A DNA stretch of 64,000 nucleotides. Source: Citrobacter freundii (lineage in GTDB: Bacteria; Bacteroidota; Bacteroidia; Chitinophagales; Chitinophagaceae). Position 1 is the first letter of the stretch; the number at the start of each line of letters is the position of its first letter. Position numbers and translations under genes: made by a program. The stretch lies in assembly GCA_003243445.1 (NCBI GenBank), contig QFQQ01000034.1, positions 3,911-67,910 of the forward strand. Direction: 5' to 3'. A model generated the notes under the pieces. That model ran no database searches, was not told the origin of the DNA, and was given only the letters and a program-made list of their open reading frames with translations. Positions 1 to 8,447 of this stretch are shown here, piece by piece.

Positions 1-411
1 GCCGATATAGATCCATGATCCGGCTGTCATTTGTCCATACATCATCAATCCCTTTTTCTCCAGTTCGTCAAAGTGCTGCCAGTTGGCCCAGTTTGGAACG
101 AGTTGGGAATTGCTGATGAGCACACGTGGTGTATCCGGGTGCGTTTTTAATATGCCAACGGGCTTCCCGCTCTGTATCAGCAGGCTTTCATCATTCTCCA
201 GGATCTTCAATCCTTTGATGATATTATCAAGTGCTTCGAAATTGCGTGCGGCTTTTCCTCTTCCGCCGTATACGATAAGATCATCGGGTCTTTCCGCAAC
301 TTCGGGATCAAGATTGTTGAGCAGCATGCGCAAGGCAGCTTCCTGTATCCAGCCTTTACAATTCAGTTTTGATCCGGTTGGCGTTTTATATTTGATCGGG
401 TCGTAGGGCAT
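1..411 (-). CDS. hutU: urocanate hydratase (urocanase), N-terminal part, cut by window edge
   Basis: The minus strand reads open from an ATG at 409-411 to the left edge of the window, giving 137 residues. The protein begins MPYDPIKYKTPTGSKLNCKG and continues with GWIQEAALRMLLNNLDPEVA, the hallmark N-terminal block of urocanase, then VYGGRGKAARNFEA, LIQSGKPVG, RVLISNSQLVPNWANW and KGLMMYGQMTAGSWIYIG, all strongly conserved urocanase segments around the NAD-binding entry. Urocanase hydrates urocanate to imidazolonepropionate, the second step of histidine degradation and the step after HutH, which is encoded on the same strand at 3742-5304. The two are not adjacent: three unrelated genes lie between them. 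The remaining roughly 400 residues lie outside the window. Confidence 0.93.
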   Translation of the reverse strand, partial: MPYDPIKYKTPTGSKLNCKGWIQEAALRMLLNNLDPEVAERPDDLIVYGGRGKAARNFEALDNIIKGLKILENDESLLIQSGKPVGILKTHPDTPRVLISNSQLVPNWANWQHFDELEKKGLMMYGQMTAGSWIYIG

Positions 412-449
412 GGCAATTACATTTATTGTTGATGATTGAGATTGACCTT

Positions 450-486
450 CATTGCAAACCAATTTGCTGCATGATGGCTTGCAATG
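450..486. promoter_or_regulatory. short imperfect dyad upstream of hutU
   Basis: CATTGCAAACC at 450-460 and GGCTTGCAATG at 476-486 form an inverted repeat (10 of 11 positions match) with a 15-nt centre, 40-75 bp upstream of the hutU start. The size and position would fit an operator or a 5' UTR hairpin. No regulator is known from the window, so this is only a candidate. Confidence 0.25.
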
Positions 487-556
487 ATAGGAATTTTATG
501 AATACAGGGAAGATTTTCCCGCCAATGCTATGGAACAGATCTTACTGATAGTTCCC

Positions 557-618
557 CCTTCCCGCACTTCCCGTCTTACCGGTTTATTTTTTGCCGGTAA
601 GACGGGAAGTGCGGAAGG
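557..618. repeat. family A inverted repeat (CTTCCCGT/CTTACCGG units)
   Basis: Left arm 557-582 and right arm 594-618 are complementary apart from one missing base and enclose an 11-nt T-rich loop. Each arm reads as three 8-bp units (CTTCCCGC, CTTCCCGT, CTTACCGG). It lies just beyond the 3' end of the antiporter gene and before hutU, so it could act as a terminator for the antiporter, but there is no clean U-tract. Two relatives occur in the gene-free region near 12.3 and 12.9 kb. Confidence 0.8.
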
Positions 619-667
619 AAGAATAAGCATCGCAGCTTAATAAGCAGAAATGAGGTGATTAGCAGAA

Positions 668-1942
668 TCAAATTTTTGTAACCTCAGCGTCTTTATTTTC
701 TTTGTCCTGTAATAGTTTCACCAGCCACGGTAATGTAAGCCCCTGCCCTACCAGTGTAAACAGTACAACGACGACAGAGATAAAGATGATCGCGTTTCTC
801 ATGGGGAACGGTGTGCCGTCTTTCAGGTGAGTGGGCAAGCCGATCGCGATCGCCAGGGATACGATGCCCCGCATGCCGGACCATGAAATGATCAGGCAGT
901 TCTTAAAATCAAACAATGCATGAACGGTGACCTTTGGATGTCCCCGTTTAAATGCACGTTCCAGGTTGATCTGCTGCAGGTAGACCCTGATAAAACGGAG
1001 TATCAGCGCTGCAATGGTGATGGCGAGCGCATAAAGCGTATATGGAAGAATATGTTCTTTTTTTATTTCCTGCGCTATGAATGGAAATTCAAGTCCGATG
1101 AAAATAAAGATCAGCCCGTTCAATAAAAAGATAATGATCTCCCAGATATTCTTTGATTGTTGTTTTAAATGATCAGGGAAAACTTTATTGCTGAACCGTG
1201 CAATGGACAGACCCAGTATCACCACAGCGATCACGCCGGATACGTGCAATTCTTCTGCCCAGCGATAAGTAACGAAGGGCATCAGCATCATAAAGCTGAT
1301 CGTGGCTGTATTATTATGCTGAACACGTTTGATAATAAACGCAAGCAGTTTGCCTGATACAAAGCCAACAAGAAAACCACCGGCCATCAGTATCAGAAAG
1401 TCGAGTGAAGCCCTCCAGAAAACGAATGTAATACCTGTTACGGCAGCAACTGCAAACCGGTAGGCCACCAGTGCGGAAGCATCGTTGATCAGGCTTTCTC
1501 CTTCCAGTATGGTGCTTGTTTTTTCAGAGATGCCAAGGCCTTTGGTGATGCTGATGGCAGCCACTGCATCTGTAGCGGAAAGGATCGCGCCAAGCACAAA
1601 CGCGAGCGGCCATGTCATACCCGGTACGAGATAGTAAGCCACCACAGCAATGCCGGAGGCGGTGAGGAATACAAGTGATACCGCCAGCGTGCCGATGGTA
1701 TTCCGGTGTGTTTTAAATTCTTTGAAATTGATATTGAATGCGGCATCATACAGCAATGGCGGCAGGAATATCAGGAAGACCACTTCCGGGTTGATCTCGA
1801 TCGATGGCAGCGACGGAATAAACCCCATTGCAATACCCGCGCTGATCAGCAAGATCGGATACGGGATCCTGATCTTATCCGCCAGCGCCGACAACGCGAT
1901 CATTACTGCGAGAATGAATATGACGATACTGTAGTTTTCCAT
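668..1942 (-). CDS. Na+/H+ antiporter, CPA1 (NhaP/YjcE-like) family
   Basis: The 424-residue protein is hydrophobic throughout, with about twelve predicted membrane segments. The CPA1 signature is clear: LPPLLYDAAFN near residues 60-70, ATDAVA at 123-128 and EGESLINDASA at 148-157, which contain the Asp residues needed for cation-proton exchange. A conserved WSGMRGIVSLAIAIGLP segment lies near the C-terminus. It should exchange cytoplasmic Na+ (or K+) for protons across the inner membrane. There is no long cytoplasmic C-terminal domain. The ATG at 1942 starts directly at the first membrane helix. It is flanked by family A and family B inverted repeats and appears to be a single-gene transcript between the hut genes. 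Confidence 0.9.
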   Translation of the reverse strand: MENYSIVIFILAVMIALSALADKIRIPYPILLISAGIAMGFIPSLPSIEINPEVVFLIFLPPLLYDAAFNINFKEFKTHRNTIGTLAVSLVFLTASGIAVVAYYLVPGMTWPLAFVLGAILSATDAVAAISITKGLGISEKTSTILEGESLINDASALVAYRFAVAAVTGITFVFWRASLDFLILMAGGFLVGFVSGKLLAFIIKRVQHNNTATISFMMLMPFVTYRWAEELHVSGVIAVVILGLSIARFSNKVFPDHLKQQSKNIWEIIIFLLNGLIFIFIGLEFPFIAQEIKKEHILPYTLYALAITIAALILRFIRVYLQQINLERAFKRGHPKVTVHALFDFKNCLIISWSGMRGIVSLAIAIGLPTHLKDGTPFPMRNAIIFISVVVVLFTLVGQGLTLPWLVKLLQDKENKDAEVTKI

Positions 1943-1989
1943 TTCGGGCTCAATATACTATGTCTTTTGTTAGGCAAACTCTTTCAATT

Positions 1990-2091
1990 CGTTCGATGGC
2001 CGATGATCGATGGTCGATGGTCGAAAACAGCCATGGGATGTAGCTATGCGCGATGGATCGTCGACCACCAACCATCGAACATCGACCAACG
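1990..2091. repeat. family B inverted repeat (TCGATGGT units)
   Basis: The left arm (1990-2024) is a run of degenerate 8-bp units of the type TCGATGGT, TCGATGAT and GCCGATGA. The right arm (about 2051-2091) carries the complement (ACCATCGA, ACATCGAC). The spacer is about 26 nt. It separates the antiporter start from the downstream end of the DUF6515-like gene. Confidence 0.8.
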
Positions 2092-2116
2092 AAAAAGGCC
2101 TCCCAAAAGGAAGGCC
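2092..2116 (-). terminator. rho-independent terminator of the 2146-2898 gene
   Basis: On the minus strand GGCCTTCC, a TTTT loop and GGGAGGCC are followed by TTTTT, 30-50 nt after the stop codon of the 2146-2898 gene. The stem contains one bulge. Confidence 0.7.
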
Positions 2117-2145
2117 CGAAATACTCAAAAAATAAAAATATCCGA

Positions 2146-2898
2146 TTATTTTCCTACGATCTTATAGGAGATCGTGTTTTGTCCGATCACTTCTTCGTAA
2201 TAAATATCGTCGGGCGAAACATAATACTTCTGGCCATTCACTACGACGGTGCGGCAATCGGCGGGAAGTTTGTCAACCACATCACCCACCTGCGGGCCGT
2301 TGTCAGTCGTAGAATCGATCGCTTCCTGGTCGGTATCTAGTTTGCCATCTTTTCCTACAACGGTATACCAGATCTCGCTGTTGTCGCGGATGTCTTCCTT
2401 GTAATAAGTGCCATCCAGTTCATAATATTTCTGACCGTTGATCACCACCACTTTTGCATCTTCAGGAAGTTCGGGTACTGAAGCGCCGATCGGTGCATCC
2501 ACAACATCGTAAGTGTTTACTTTTTTGCCGGGACGATAGTAGGTGCCTCCGTAATAATAATATGGGATACTTCCCGCATAGATCGTTCTGTATCCTCTCG
2601 GCAGTATGCCGATGCTGATACCGACAGGCGGAGCTACGAGTTGAAAATAACTTCCGTAAGGGCGATAGTAATGACCACCGTAATAAGAATAATTGATGCC
2701 GCGGTAAGGATAGATGGCACGCGGTCCGGAGAAATAACTAAAGCTCACCCGCATGCCGCGGTATGGAGAATAGCCTGGTCCTCCGTAATAGCCGCCACGG
2801 CGTGGATGATACACACGGCCGCGTTGGGCTGAGGCATCCTGTAACAGGAAAACTGCCAGGGCCAGTACACACAGGGTACGTATAAATACGGGCTTCAT
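2146..2898 (-). CDS. secreted DUF6515-like protein with Tyr/Gly-rich N-terminus
   Basis: A 250-residue protein with a Sec signal peptide (cleavage expected after ASAQ near residue 25), followed by a Gly/Tyr/Arg-rich stretch (residues 26-85) rich in YYGG and PYRG. The rest contains repeated modules of the pattern PP.G..V..LP followed by GQKYY or G.YY (near 90-130, 137-170 and 200-235), as in DUF6515 proteins, which have no known function. It is probably periplasmic or on the cell surface. The gene is monocistronic, with a hairpin terminator at 2092-2116. A near match to the -7 box (TAACTTTA) lies about 20 bp upstream of the ATG. Confidence 0.65.
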   Translation of the reverse strand: MKPVFIRTLCVLALAVFLLQDASAQRGRVYHPRRGGYYGGPGYSPYRGMRVSFSYFSGPRAIYPYRGINYSYYGGHYYRPYGSYFQLVAPPVGISIGILPRGYRTIYAGSIPYYYYGGTYYRPGKKVNTYDVVDAPIGASVPELPEDAKVVVINGQKYYELDGTYYKEDIRDNSEIWYTVVGKDGKLDTDQEAIDSTTDNGPQVGDVVDKLPADCRTVVVNGQKYYVSPDDIYYEEVIGQNTISYKIVGK

Positions 2899-3179
2899 GT
2901 TGATTTGTTTTATTGGTATTAAAGTTAAGAAGGTGGTTTGGAAAATGGAATGGCGGTATGGTTAACAGTTCGCAAATTTTAGGACGCTGATTTCACGAAT
3001 TGGATCACCATGCCTGTAAAGAACTGCGGTAATGACGACGGGAAAATGCGAATGGTTGTGTGGCTGATGACGGGTTCGCCGGTATATTGAGGCGATTGGT
3101 CGATGCGGGATTGCCGATCTTTTAGCGGATCAGTTGGTGGCGTCGGCGTTGAGGTGTATTTTGGGAAAAATTAGCAAAG

Positions 3180-3656
3180 ATGAAAAGGATTTTCTATGTA
3201 TTAGTATTGATGATCTTTGGAAGTGCGGCGAACGGACAAAAAACTGTCGGGAATACGGCTTATACATACAAGCCGGATTCGCAGGAATTATATGATGCTA
3301 TTTTAAAGATGGACAGCATTTTTTTTGATGCCTACAACAATTGTAAGATGGATGTGCAGGAAAGGATCTATTCGGATTCAATAGAATTTTATCATGATAA
3401 GGGCGGACTGATGACCTCCAAACAAGGTATTCTTGACGCTACCAAAAAGAACATTTGCGGTAAAGTGATCCGCACCCTGACACCCGGCAGTGTGGAAGTT
3501 TACCCGATCAATGGATTTGGCGCGATTGAGATCGGATTACACCGCTTTTTCAATAAGCAGGAACCGGATGCACCACAGCATGACAGTAAATTTATCATCA
3601 TATGGAAACAGGCAGGCAAAGAATGGAAGATCACCAGGGTTGTTAGTTTGCATTGA
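3180..3656 (+). CDS. secreted NTF2/SnoaL-like (DUF4440-type) protein
   Basis: A 158-residue protein with a signal peptide (MKRIFYVLVLMIFGSAANGQ). The mature part begins with a helix (ELYDAILKMDSIFFDAYNNC) followed by DSIEFYHDKGGLMTSKQGIL and ends FIIIWKQAGKEWKITRVVSLH, the order of elements seen in DUF4440 / NTF2-like cone folds that bind small ligands or act as simple hydrolases. No catalytic residue can be assigned. It is convergent with hutH and shares the hairpin at 3671-3713 with it. Confidence 0.7.
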   Translation: MKRIFYVLVLMIFGSAANGQKTVGNTAYTYKPDSQELYDAILKMDSIFFDAYNNCKMDVQERIYSDSIEFYHDKGGLMTSKQGILDATKKNICGKVIRTLTPGSVEVYPINGFGAIEIGLHRFFNKQEPDAPQHDSKFIIIWKQAGKEWKITRVVSLH

Positions 3657-3670
3657 GTCAGGAAAAGAGA

Positions 3671-3713
3671 ATTACGCTGATTGGCTTATACTCACAAAGC
3701 CGATCAGCGTAAT
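3671..3713. terminator. bidirectional hairpin between convergent genes
   Basis: Arms 3671-3687 and 3697-3713 match at 16 of 17 positions around a 9-nt loop. It lies between the stop codons of the 3180-3656 gene and hutH. No U-tract follows on either strand. The right arm runs into GCGTAATCTGCGGG, the family D unit, so it may be a member of that repeat family in a terminator position. Confidence 0.55.
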
Positions 3714-3741
3714 CTGCGGGAATAACTACCTGCGGAATACA

Positions 3742-5304
3742 TCATACTTCAAAATCGCTATAGCCATTGTTCAATCCAATGCCCTTTTTCCCTGCAAAGT
3801 CATTCACCTCATTCACAAAAGAAAAATCCTTTATCATCCCGGCTACTTTATTGATATCCTCCGCAAAGATCCTGTCTTCTTCTGCAAAGCTCACCCGGTC
3901 CCGCACACTGTCATGCGCGAATTCAAGCAAAGCCGAACTTTTCAACGGTCTTCTGAATTCGATCGCCTGGCAGGCACTCAGCAATTCGATCGCTAAAATA
4001 TATTCGAGATTGTCCAGTACCTTATTCAGCTTTCGCCCGCTGATGCTGCCCATGCTCACATGATCTTCCTGCCCGAGTGAAGTAGGAATACTGTCCGCAC
4101 TGGCGGGAAAGCAAAGCGTTTTGTTTTCGGTTACAAGCGCGGCGGTTGTGTATTGCGGGATCATGAATCCACTGTTCAACCCTACATTTTTCATCAGCAG
4201 CATTGGCAGTCCCCATTTGCCTTCAAGCAGGAGATAACATCTTCTGTCGGAGATATTACCGATCTCTGCGCCGGCAAAACAGGCATAGTCCAGCGGCAAG
4301 GCCATTGGCTGTCCATGAAAATTGCCCCCGCTGATCGTATCATCCGCACCGAGAATGATCGGATTATCGGTCACCGCATTCAATTCTATCTCGGTAAGTT
4401 CTTTCAGATGCAGCCATGCATTCCGGCTGGCGCCATGCACCTGTGGCATACAGCGCAGTGAGTACGGATCCTGCACCCGGCCACAATCAATATGGCTTTG
4501 CATAATGTCCGATCCATCCAGCAGTAGCCTGAGGCGCTGCGCTACCAGTTTATTTCCCGCATAGGGACGCAATGCATGCAGACGTTCATCAAACGGGGCT
4601 TTTGTTCCTGTCAGTGCTTCGAGGCTCATTGCGCCAATGATGTCCGCTGCTTCCAGGCAATTATGCATCCGTTGAACCGCTTTTACGGCAAATGCAAGAA
4701 TGAACTGTGTACCGTTGATCAATGCAAGACCTTCCTTCGGGCCAAGATTGATCGGTTTTATATCCTCCTGTTGAAAGACTTCCGCCGTAGACACACGTTT
4801 CCCTTTATAAAAACATTCGCCTAATCCGATCAATGGTAAAAACAAATGAGATAACGGTGCAAGATCGCCTGATGCGCCGACACTTCCTTTTTCCGGAACA
4901 ATGGGAATAACGTTATTATCAATATGCCAGATGATCCGCTCCAGTGTAGATAGCTGTACACCGCTGAACCCCTGTGCCAGCGCCTGCACTTTTGTGATGA
5001 GCATGATCTTCGCCACTTCTTCCGGGATGGCTTCTCCCACACCAACACTATGGCTTTGCAGGATCTTGTATTGCAGCGTTGCGGTATCTTCTTCGGAGAT
5101 CGGGGTATTAGCCAGAATACCAAAACCGGTATTCACGCCGTATACGGTTTTATTGGCAGCTACGATCTCTTTTACATGAGCGTGGCTGGCATTTATCTTT
5201 TGTATGGCTTTATCATCCAGTTGGCCTTTGATCCGGCCCCCGGCAATCGCAATCGTTTTGGAAACGGTCAGTTGGGCTGTGCCGTAGTTGAAGGTTGATG
5301 TCAT
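3742..5304 (-). CDS. hutH: histidine ammonia-lyase
   Basis: HutH removes ammonia from L-histidine to give urocanate, the first step of histidine catabolism. The 520-residue length is normal for the family. The Ala-Ser-Gly triad that cyclises to the MIO electrophile is present at residues 144-146 in GSVGASGDLAPLSH. YGVNTGFG (55-62), NGTQ, QDPYSLRC and SGGNFHGQP are the other active-site blocks, and TSLGQEDHVSMG lies near the C-terminal end of the core. A perfect -7 box (TAGCTTTG on the minus strand, 5309-5316) ends only four bases before the ATG at 5304, so the mRNA may be nearly leaderless. A family C inverted repeat starts 17 bp upstream of that box. The next pathway gene, hutU, is 3.3 kb away on the same strand. 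Confidence 0.95.
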   Translation of the reverse strand: MTSTFNYGTAQLTVSKTIAIAGGRIKGQLDDKAIQKINASHAHVKEIVAANKTVYGVNTGFGILANTPISEEDTATLQYKILQSHSVGVGEAIPEEVAKIMLITKVQALAQGFSGVQLSTLERIIWHIDNNVIPIVPEKGSVGASGDLAPLSHLFLPLIGLGECFYKGKRVSTAEVFQQEDIKPINLGPKEGLALINGTQFILAFAVKAVQRMHNCLEAADIIGAMSLEALTGTKAPFDERLHALRPYAGNKLVAQRLRLLLDGSDIMQSHIDCGRVQDPYSLRCMPQVHGASRNAWLHLKELTEIELNAVTDNPIILGADDTISGGNFHGQPMALPLDYACFAGAEIGNISDRRCYLLLEGKWGLPMLLMKNVGLNSGFMIPQYTTAALVTENKTLCFPASADSIPTSLGQEDHVSMGSISGRKLNKVLDNLEYILAIELLSACQAIEFRRPLKSSALLEFAHDSVRDRVSFAEEDRIFAEDINKVAGMIKDFSFVNEVNDFAGKKGIGLNNGYSDFEV

Positions 5305-5308
5305 GGTG

Positions 5309-5316
5309 CAAAGCTA
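5309..5316 (-). promoter_or_regulatory. -7 promoter box of hutH
   Basis: The minus strand reads TAGCTTTG, an exact match to TAnnTTTG. It ends four bases before the hutH ATG. No TTTG is seen at the -33 position, which falls inside the family C arm starting at 5334. Confidence 0.5.
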
Positions 5317-5333
5317 AGCGTTAACGGGAAAAA

Positions 5334-5526
5334 GGTTCCATAGGTTTCATAAGTTTAATAGGTTTCATAGGTTGTCGTAACCGGATCGGAACTTCTATAC
5401 GTTTTCAGCCTTACCCATTTCCGGTATTAAATTGCCAGAAATGTTAGAAGGGTTGATCCGGTTACGACAACCTATGAAACCTATTAAACTTATGGAACCT
5501 ATGGAACCTCTGAAACCTCTGAAACC
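5334..5526. repeat. family C inverted repeat, 54-bp arms (GGTTCCATA/GGTTTCATA units)
   Basis: Left arm 5334-5387 and right arm from 5455 match at 53 of 54 positions, with a 67-nt spacer. The right arm then continues with further 9-bp units (GGAACCTAT, GAAACCTCT) to about 5526, ten bases before the stop codon of the next gene. It lies between hutH (starting upstream) and the S9 peptidase gene (ending downstream), both on the minus strand. Confidence 0.9.
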
Positions 5527-5536
5527 CATACAGCCG

Positions 5537-8098
5537 CTATTCCTCTTCTTCCGGCGCAGCACCCCCAGTTCTTCCTCCTCCCTGCTCCACTTCCCTGTCC
5601 ATTTCTTCAATGTTCACGGAATTCGGAACAGCGCCGAGCAGATGTTGTGCAAAGAAGTCGCAGGATCTCCAGAAGAAATATTCTGTCATTACACCGTAGC
5701 CGTGACGCTGACCGGGAAGCATTACAAACTCAAAACGTTTGTTGGCTTTGATCAATGCATTCATCATGCGGATCGTATTTGCAGGGTGAACATTGTTATC
5801 GATATCACCATGACTGAGCATCAAATGACCCTTCAGGTTTTTGGCAAGCTCAGGATTTTTTTCGATCGCATAGACAAATGAAGTATCGCCTTTATCACTG
5901 ATCTGTTCTCTTACACCATGGTGCTTTTCACTCCACCAGCGGTTGTAGATATTGTTCTCATGATTACCTGCGCTGCTCACTGCCACTTTAAAGAAATCAG
6001 GATAAACAAGCATGGCAGCTGTGCTCATAAAGCCACCGCCGCTATGTCCGTGGATACCTACTTTTTCAATGTCAATGAATTTATAGCGATAGCTTAATTG
6101 CTCGATCGCTGCTTTTTTATCAGCGAGACCATAATCACGCAGATTGCCGTAACCATAATTGTGATACCATTTGCTGCGGCTTGGGTGACCACCACGGTTT
6201 CCGACAGTGATCACGATAAAACCCATTTGCGCAAGACGGTCGATCCTGTCCATGCCTTTACCAAATGCTTTATTTACGGCTTCGGTTTGCGGTCCGGGGT
6301 ATACATATTCGATGATCGGATATTTTTTTGTACTGTCGAAGTCAAATGGCTTATACATCACTCCGTACAGATCTGTATAGCCATCAGCTGCTTTTACTTT
6401 GAATGGTTCTGGGAATTTATAACCAGCTTCAAAAAGACCGCTCATGTCTGTAGTCTCCAGCGTCATGATCACTTTGCCGGTTGCATCCTGTAATACAGAA
6501 ACCGGGGCAGTGTTTACGCGGGAATAAGTGTTTACGAAATAGCGGCTGTTGTCATCCACGCTTGCGCTGTTATCATAATTGCCTGGGTTCAGCAATTTTA
6601 AACCGGTGCCGTCAAAATTCACGCGGTATAAATGCGTGTAATATGGATCTTCATTTGCTTCGCGGCCATTGGCAGTAAAGTACAGAACGCGGTTTTTTTC
6701 ATCGATGCCTTCAATGTCTTCACAATGGAATGCCCCGCTCGTGATCTGATTTTTTAATTTGCCGTTTTCATCGTACAAATAAAAATGTGCCCAGCCATCG
6801 GCTTCACTCCATTGGATAAGTTCTTTACCACCATTGATAAGGCCGACACGGCGATTCTCAACATACGTGTTCAGTCTTTCCGGGATCAGCGTTTTTACTG
6901 AATCGCTGTTAACATCCACAATGCAAAGGTCGATGCGCTTCAGATCACGGCTGGTGCGGCTGAGATAAAACTTATCATTTGTGCCCTGCCAGAATGAAGC
7001 ACGTCTTTCATCGTCTCTTTCTTTCTGCAAAGGTGGTGCGCTCCAGAGACCGATCTCCTGGTCTTTGAACGCCGCCACTTTGATCTTCTTGTTTGTTTTA
7101 TTCTGGAAATCGAACAGGTATACTTCACGCTGCGGCGCTTCTTTTTCGCCCGGCATTTGGTATTTGTATGTTTCGAGTGTTGGTCTTGGTTCAGCCACGC
7201 TGTTGATCACCCAAAGATCTTTTACATCGCGGTTATCAGTGCGTGTGAGTGCGAAATAGCGGCCATCTTTTGACCAGAGAAGATATACGCCTTTGCGTTT
7301 GTCTTTATTCTTTTCTTTATCCACGTTCGTTTCATTACCTCCGCCTCCACTGCCATAGCTGTAGTTCTCTTCGCCATCTTTGGTCAGCGGGGTTTCAACG
7401 ATCGTACTGTCATCATCTTTCACAAGTGCCTTGCTATAGTTGGCACTGTCCATATAATAGAGATTGTTCCTGCGGGAGAAGAAAACGAATTTCTTATCCG
7501 GCGAGAACGAAGCCCACATGGCATTCTCCTTCGGTTTTTCATAATCTTTCAGTTCGGTCAACACGCCGGTGTTAAGATTATATTCAAAGAAGAAGGTCTT
7601 CTTTGATTTGGCAGCAGTACCTGCGCCCGGTCCACCCGCTCTTCCGCCGCCGCGACGGCCACCGCCTGTGGTTGCGTTCGTTTTGGAAGTATCTTTTTTC
7701 TCTTCATCAAGCGTACTGAGGATCTCAAAGCGGACGCTGTTCTCATCAGCCGTGAATTTGAGATTGGTAATAGGAAGATGTTGTCCGTCAAACGGATCTT
7801 TTACAATACGTGTGATCTCAGCTGCAAGTTTGATGGGATCGAACATCGGACGTTTGGATCCTTTCAATGCATCAACGATGTACCAGTTCTTTCCATCACG
7901 GTTCTCGTATACATACCAAAAGCGGTCGCTCAGTTTCAGCCAGTGCGGATCCACGCTTGTGCTGAACAGCATCTTATTTACTTTGGTTGGAGAAAAACGT
8001 GCAGCCAGTGCGTAGTTGGCTGTTGGTGTAGATTGGGAAAAACCGGAAAGTCCGAAACATAATAATAATGCAAAGCCCGGTAGGCGTCGGTAAATCAT
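5537..8098 (-). CDS. secreted S9 family (DPP-IV/prolyl oligopeptidase-like) peptidase
   Basis: The protein is a serine peptidase of clan SC with an N-terminal beta-propeller and a C-terminal alpha/beta-hydrolase domain. I chose the ATG at 8098 (853 residues) because it starts directly at a signal peptide (MIYRRLPGFALLLCFGLSGF); an upstream TTG at 8134 would add 12 residues. The catalytic Ser is in GHSGGG (about 686), Asp in HGDIDNNVH (about 767) and His in GQRHGYG (about 799). Two oddities are a Gly/Arg-rich insert in the propeller near residue 150 (GGGRRGGGRAGGPGAG) and a Gly/Glu-rich tail (GGGRTGGAAPEEEE). It probably removes N-terminal dipeptides or cuts oligopeptides in the periplasm. It has no obvious link with the hut genes. 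Confidence 0.9.
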   Translation of the reverse strand: MIYRRLPGFALLLCFGLSGFSQSTPTANYALAARFSPTKVNKMLFSTSVDPHWLKLSDRFWYVYENRDGKNWYIVDALKGSKRPMFDPIKLAAEITRIVKDPFDGQHLPITNLKFTADENSVRFEILSTLDEEKKDTSKTNATTGGGRRGGGRAGGPGAGTAAKSKKTFFFEYNLNTGVLTELKDYEKPKENAMWASFSPDKKFVFFSRRNNLYYMDSANYSKALVKDDDSTIVETPLTKDGEENYSYGSGGGGNETNVDKEKNKDKRKGVYLLWSKDGRYFALTRTDNRDVKDLWVINSVAEPRPTLETYKYQMPGEKEAPQREVYLFDFQNKTNKKIKVAAFKDQEIGLWSAPPLQKERDDERRASFWQGTNDKFYLSRTSRDLKRIDLCIVDVNSDSVKTLIPERLNTYVENRRVGLINGGKELIQWSEADGWAHFYLYDENGKLKNQITSGAFHCEDIEGIDEKNRVLYFTANGREANEDPYYTHLYRVNFDGTGLKLLNPGNYDNSASVDDNSRYFVNTYSRVNTAPVSVLQDATGKVIMTLETTDMSGLFEAGYKFPEPFKVKAADGYTDLYGVMYKPFDFDSTKKYPIIEYVYPGPQTEAVNKAFGKGMDRIDRLAQMGFIVITVGNRGGHPSRSKWYHNYGYGNLRDYGLADKKAAIEQLSYRYKFIDIEKVGIHGHSGGGFMSTAAMLVYPDFFKVAVSSAGNHENNIYNRWWSEKHHGVREQISDKGDTSFVYAIEKNPELAKNLKGHLMLSHGDIDNNVHPANTIRMMNALIKANKRFEFVMLPGQRHGYGVMTEYFFWRSCDFFAQHLLGAVPNSVNIEEMDREVEQGGGRTGGAAPEEEE

Positions 8099-8154
8099 AA
8101 GCCTTAACAATTTGGTTTTGGTTGATAAATTCAAATATAGGCAAATAAGAAAAA

Positions 8155-8446
8155 GGTTCCGGAGGTCCCATGAGTTTCAGAAGTTCCTGAGATTGATGTC
8201 CTGCAATGAAAGTGCTATCGTACTGGTAACAGGTTTTTCAACTTTCGGAGTTTATAAAACTATCGGAACGTTCGGAATCTTGCAGATCGTTAGTACCAGG
8301 AGATATTTGACGCGAAATCCGCGCTCAGCCTGTGAGTTATTTTTGAAGGTAAACGAAAACGGTGGATAAAATGTTGACTACTTATCCTGTCACAGCCTTC
8401 CAAACTTCCCAAATCTCTCAAACCCATGGAACTTGTGCAACCTTCC
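8155..8446. repeat. degenerate family C arms
   Basis: GGTTCC/GAGTTTCAG/AAGTTCCTGAG units at 8155-8192 and complementary units at 8396-8446 (CTTCCAAACTTCCC, AAACCCATGGAACTT) bracket about 200 bp with no gene. Inside are repeated TTCGGA elements (8238-8281). It is the most eroded family C member here. Confidence 0.5.
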
Positions 8447-8447
8447 T

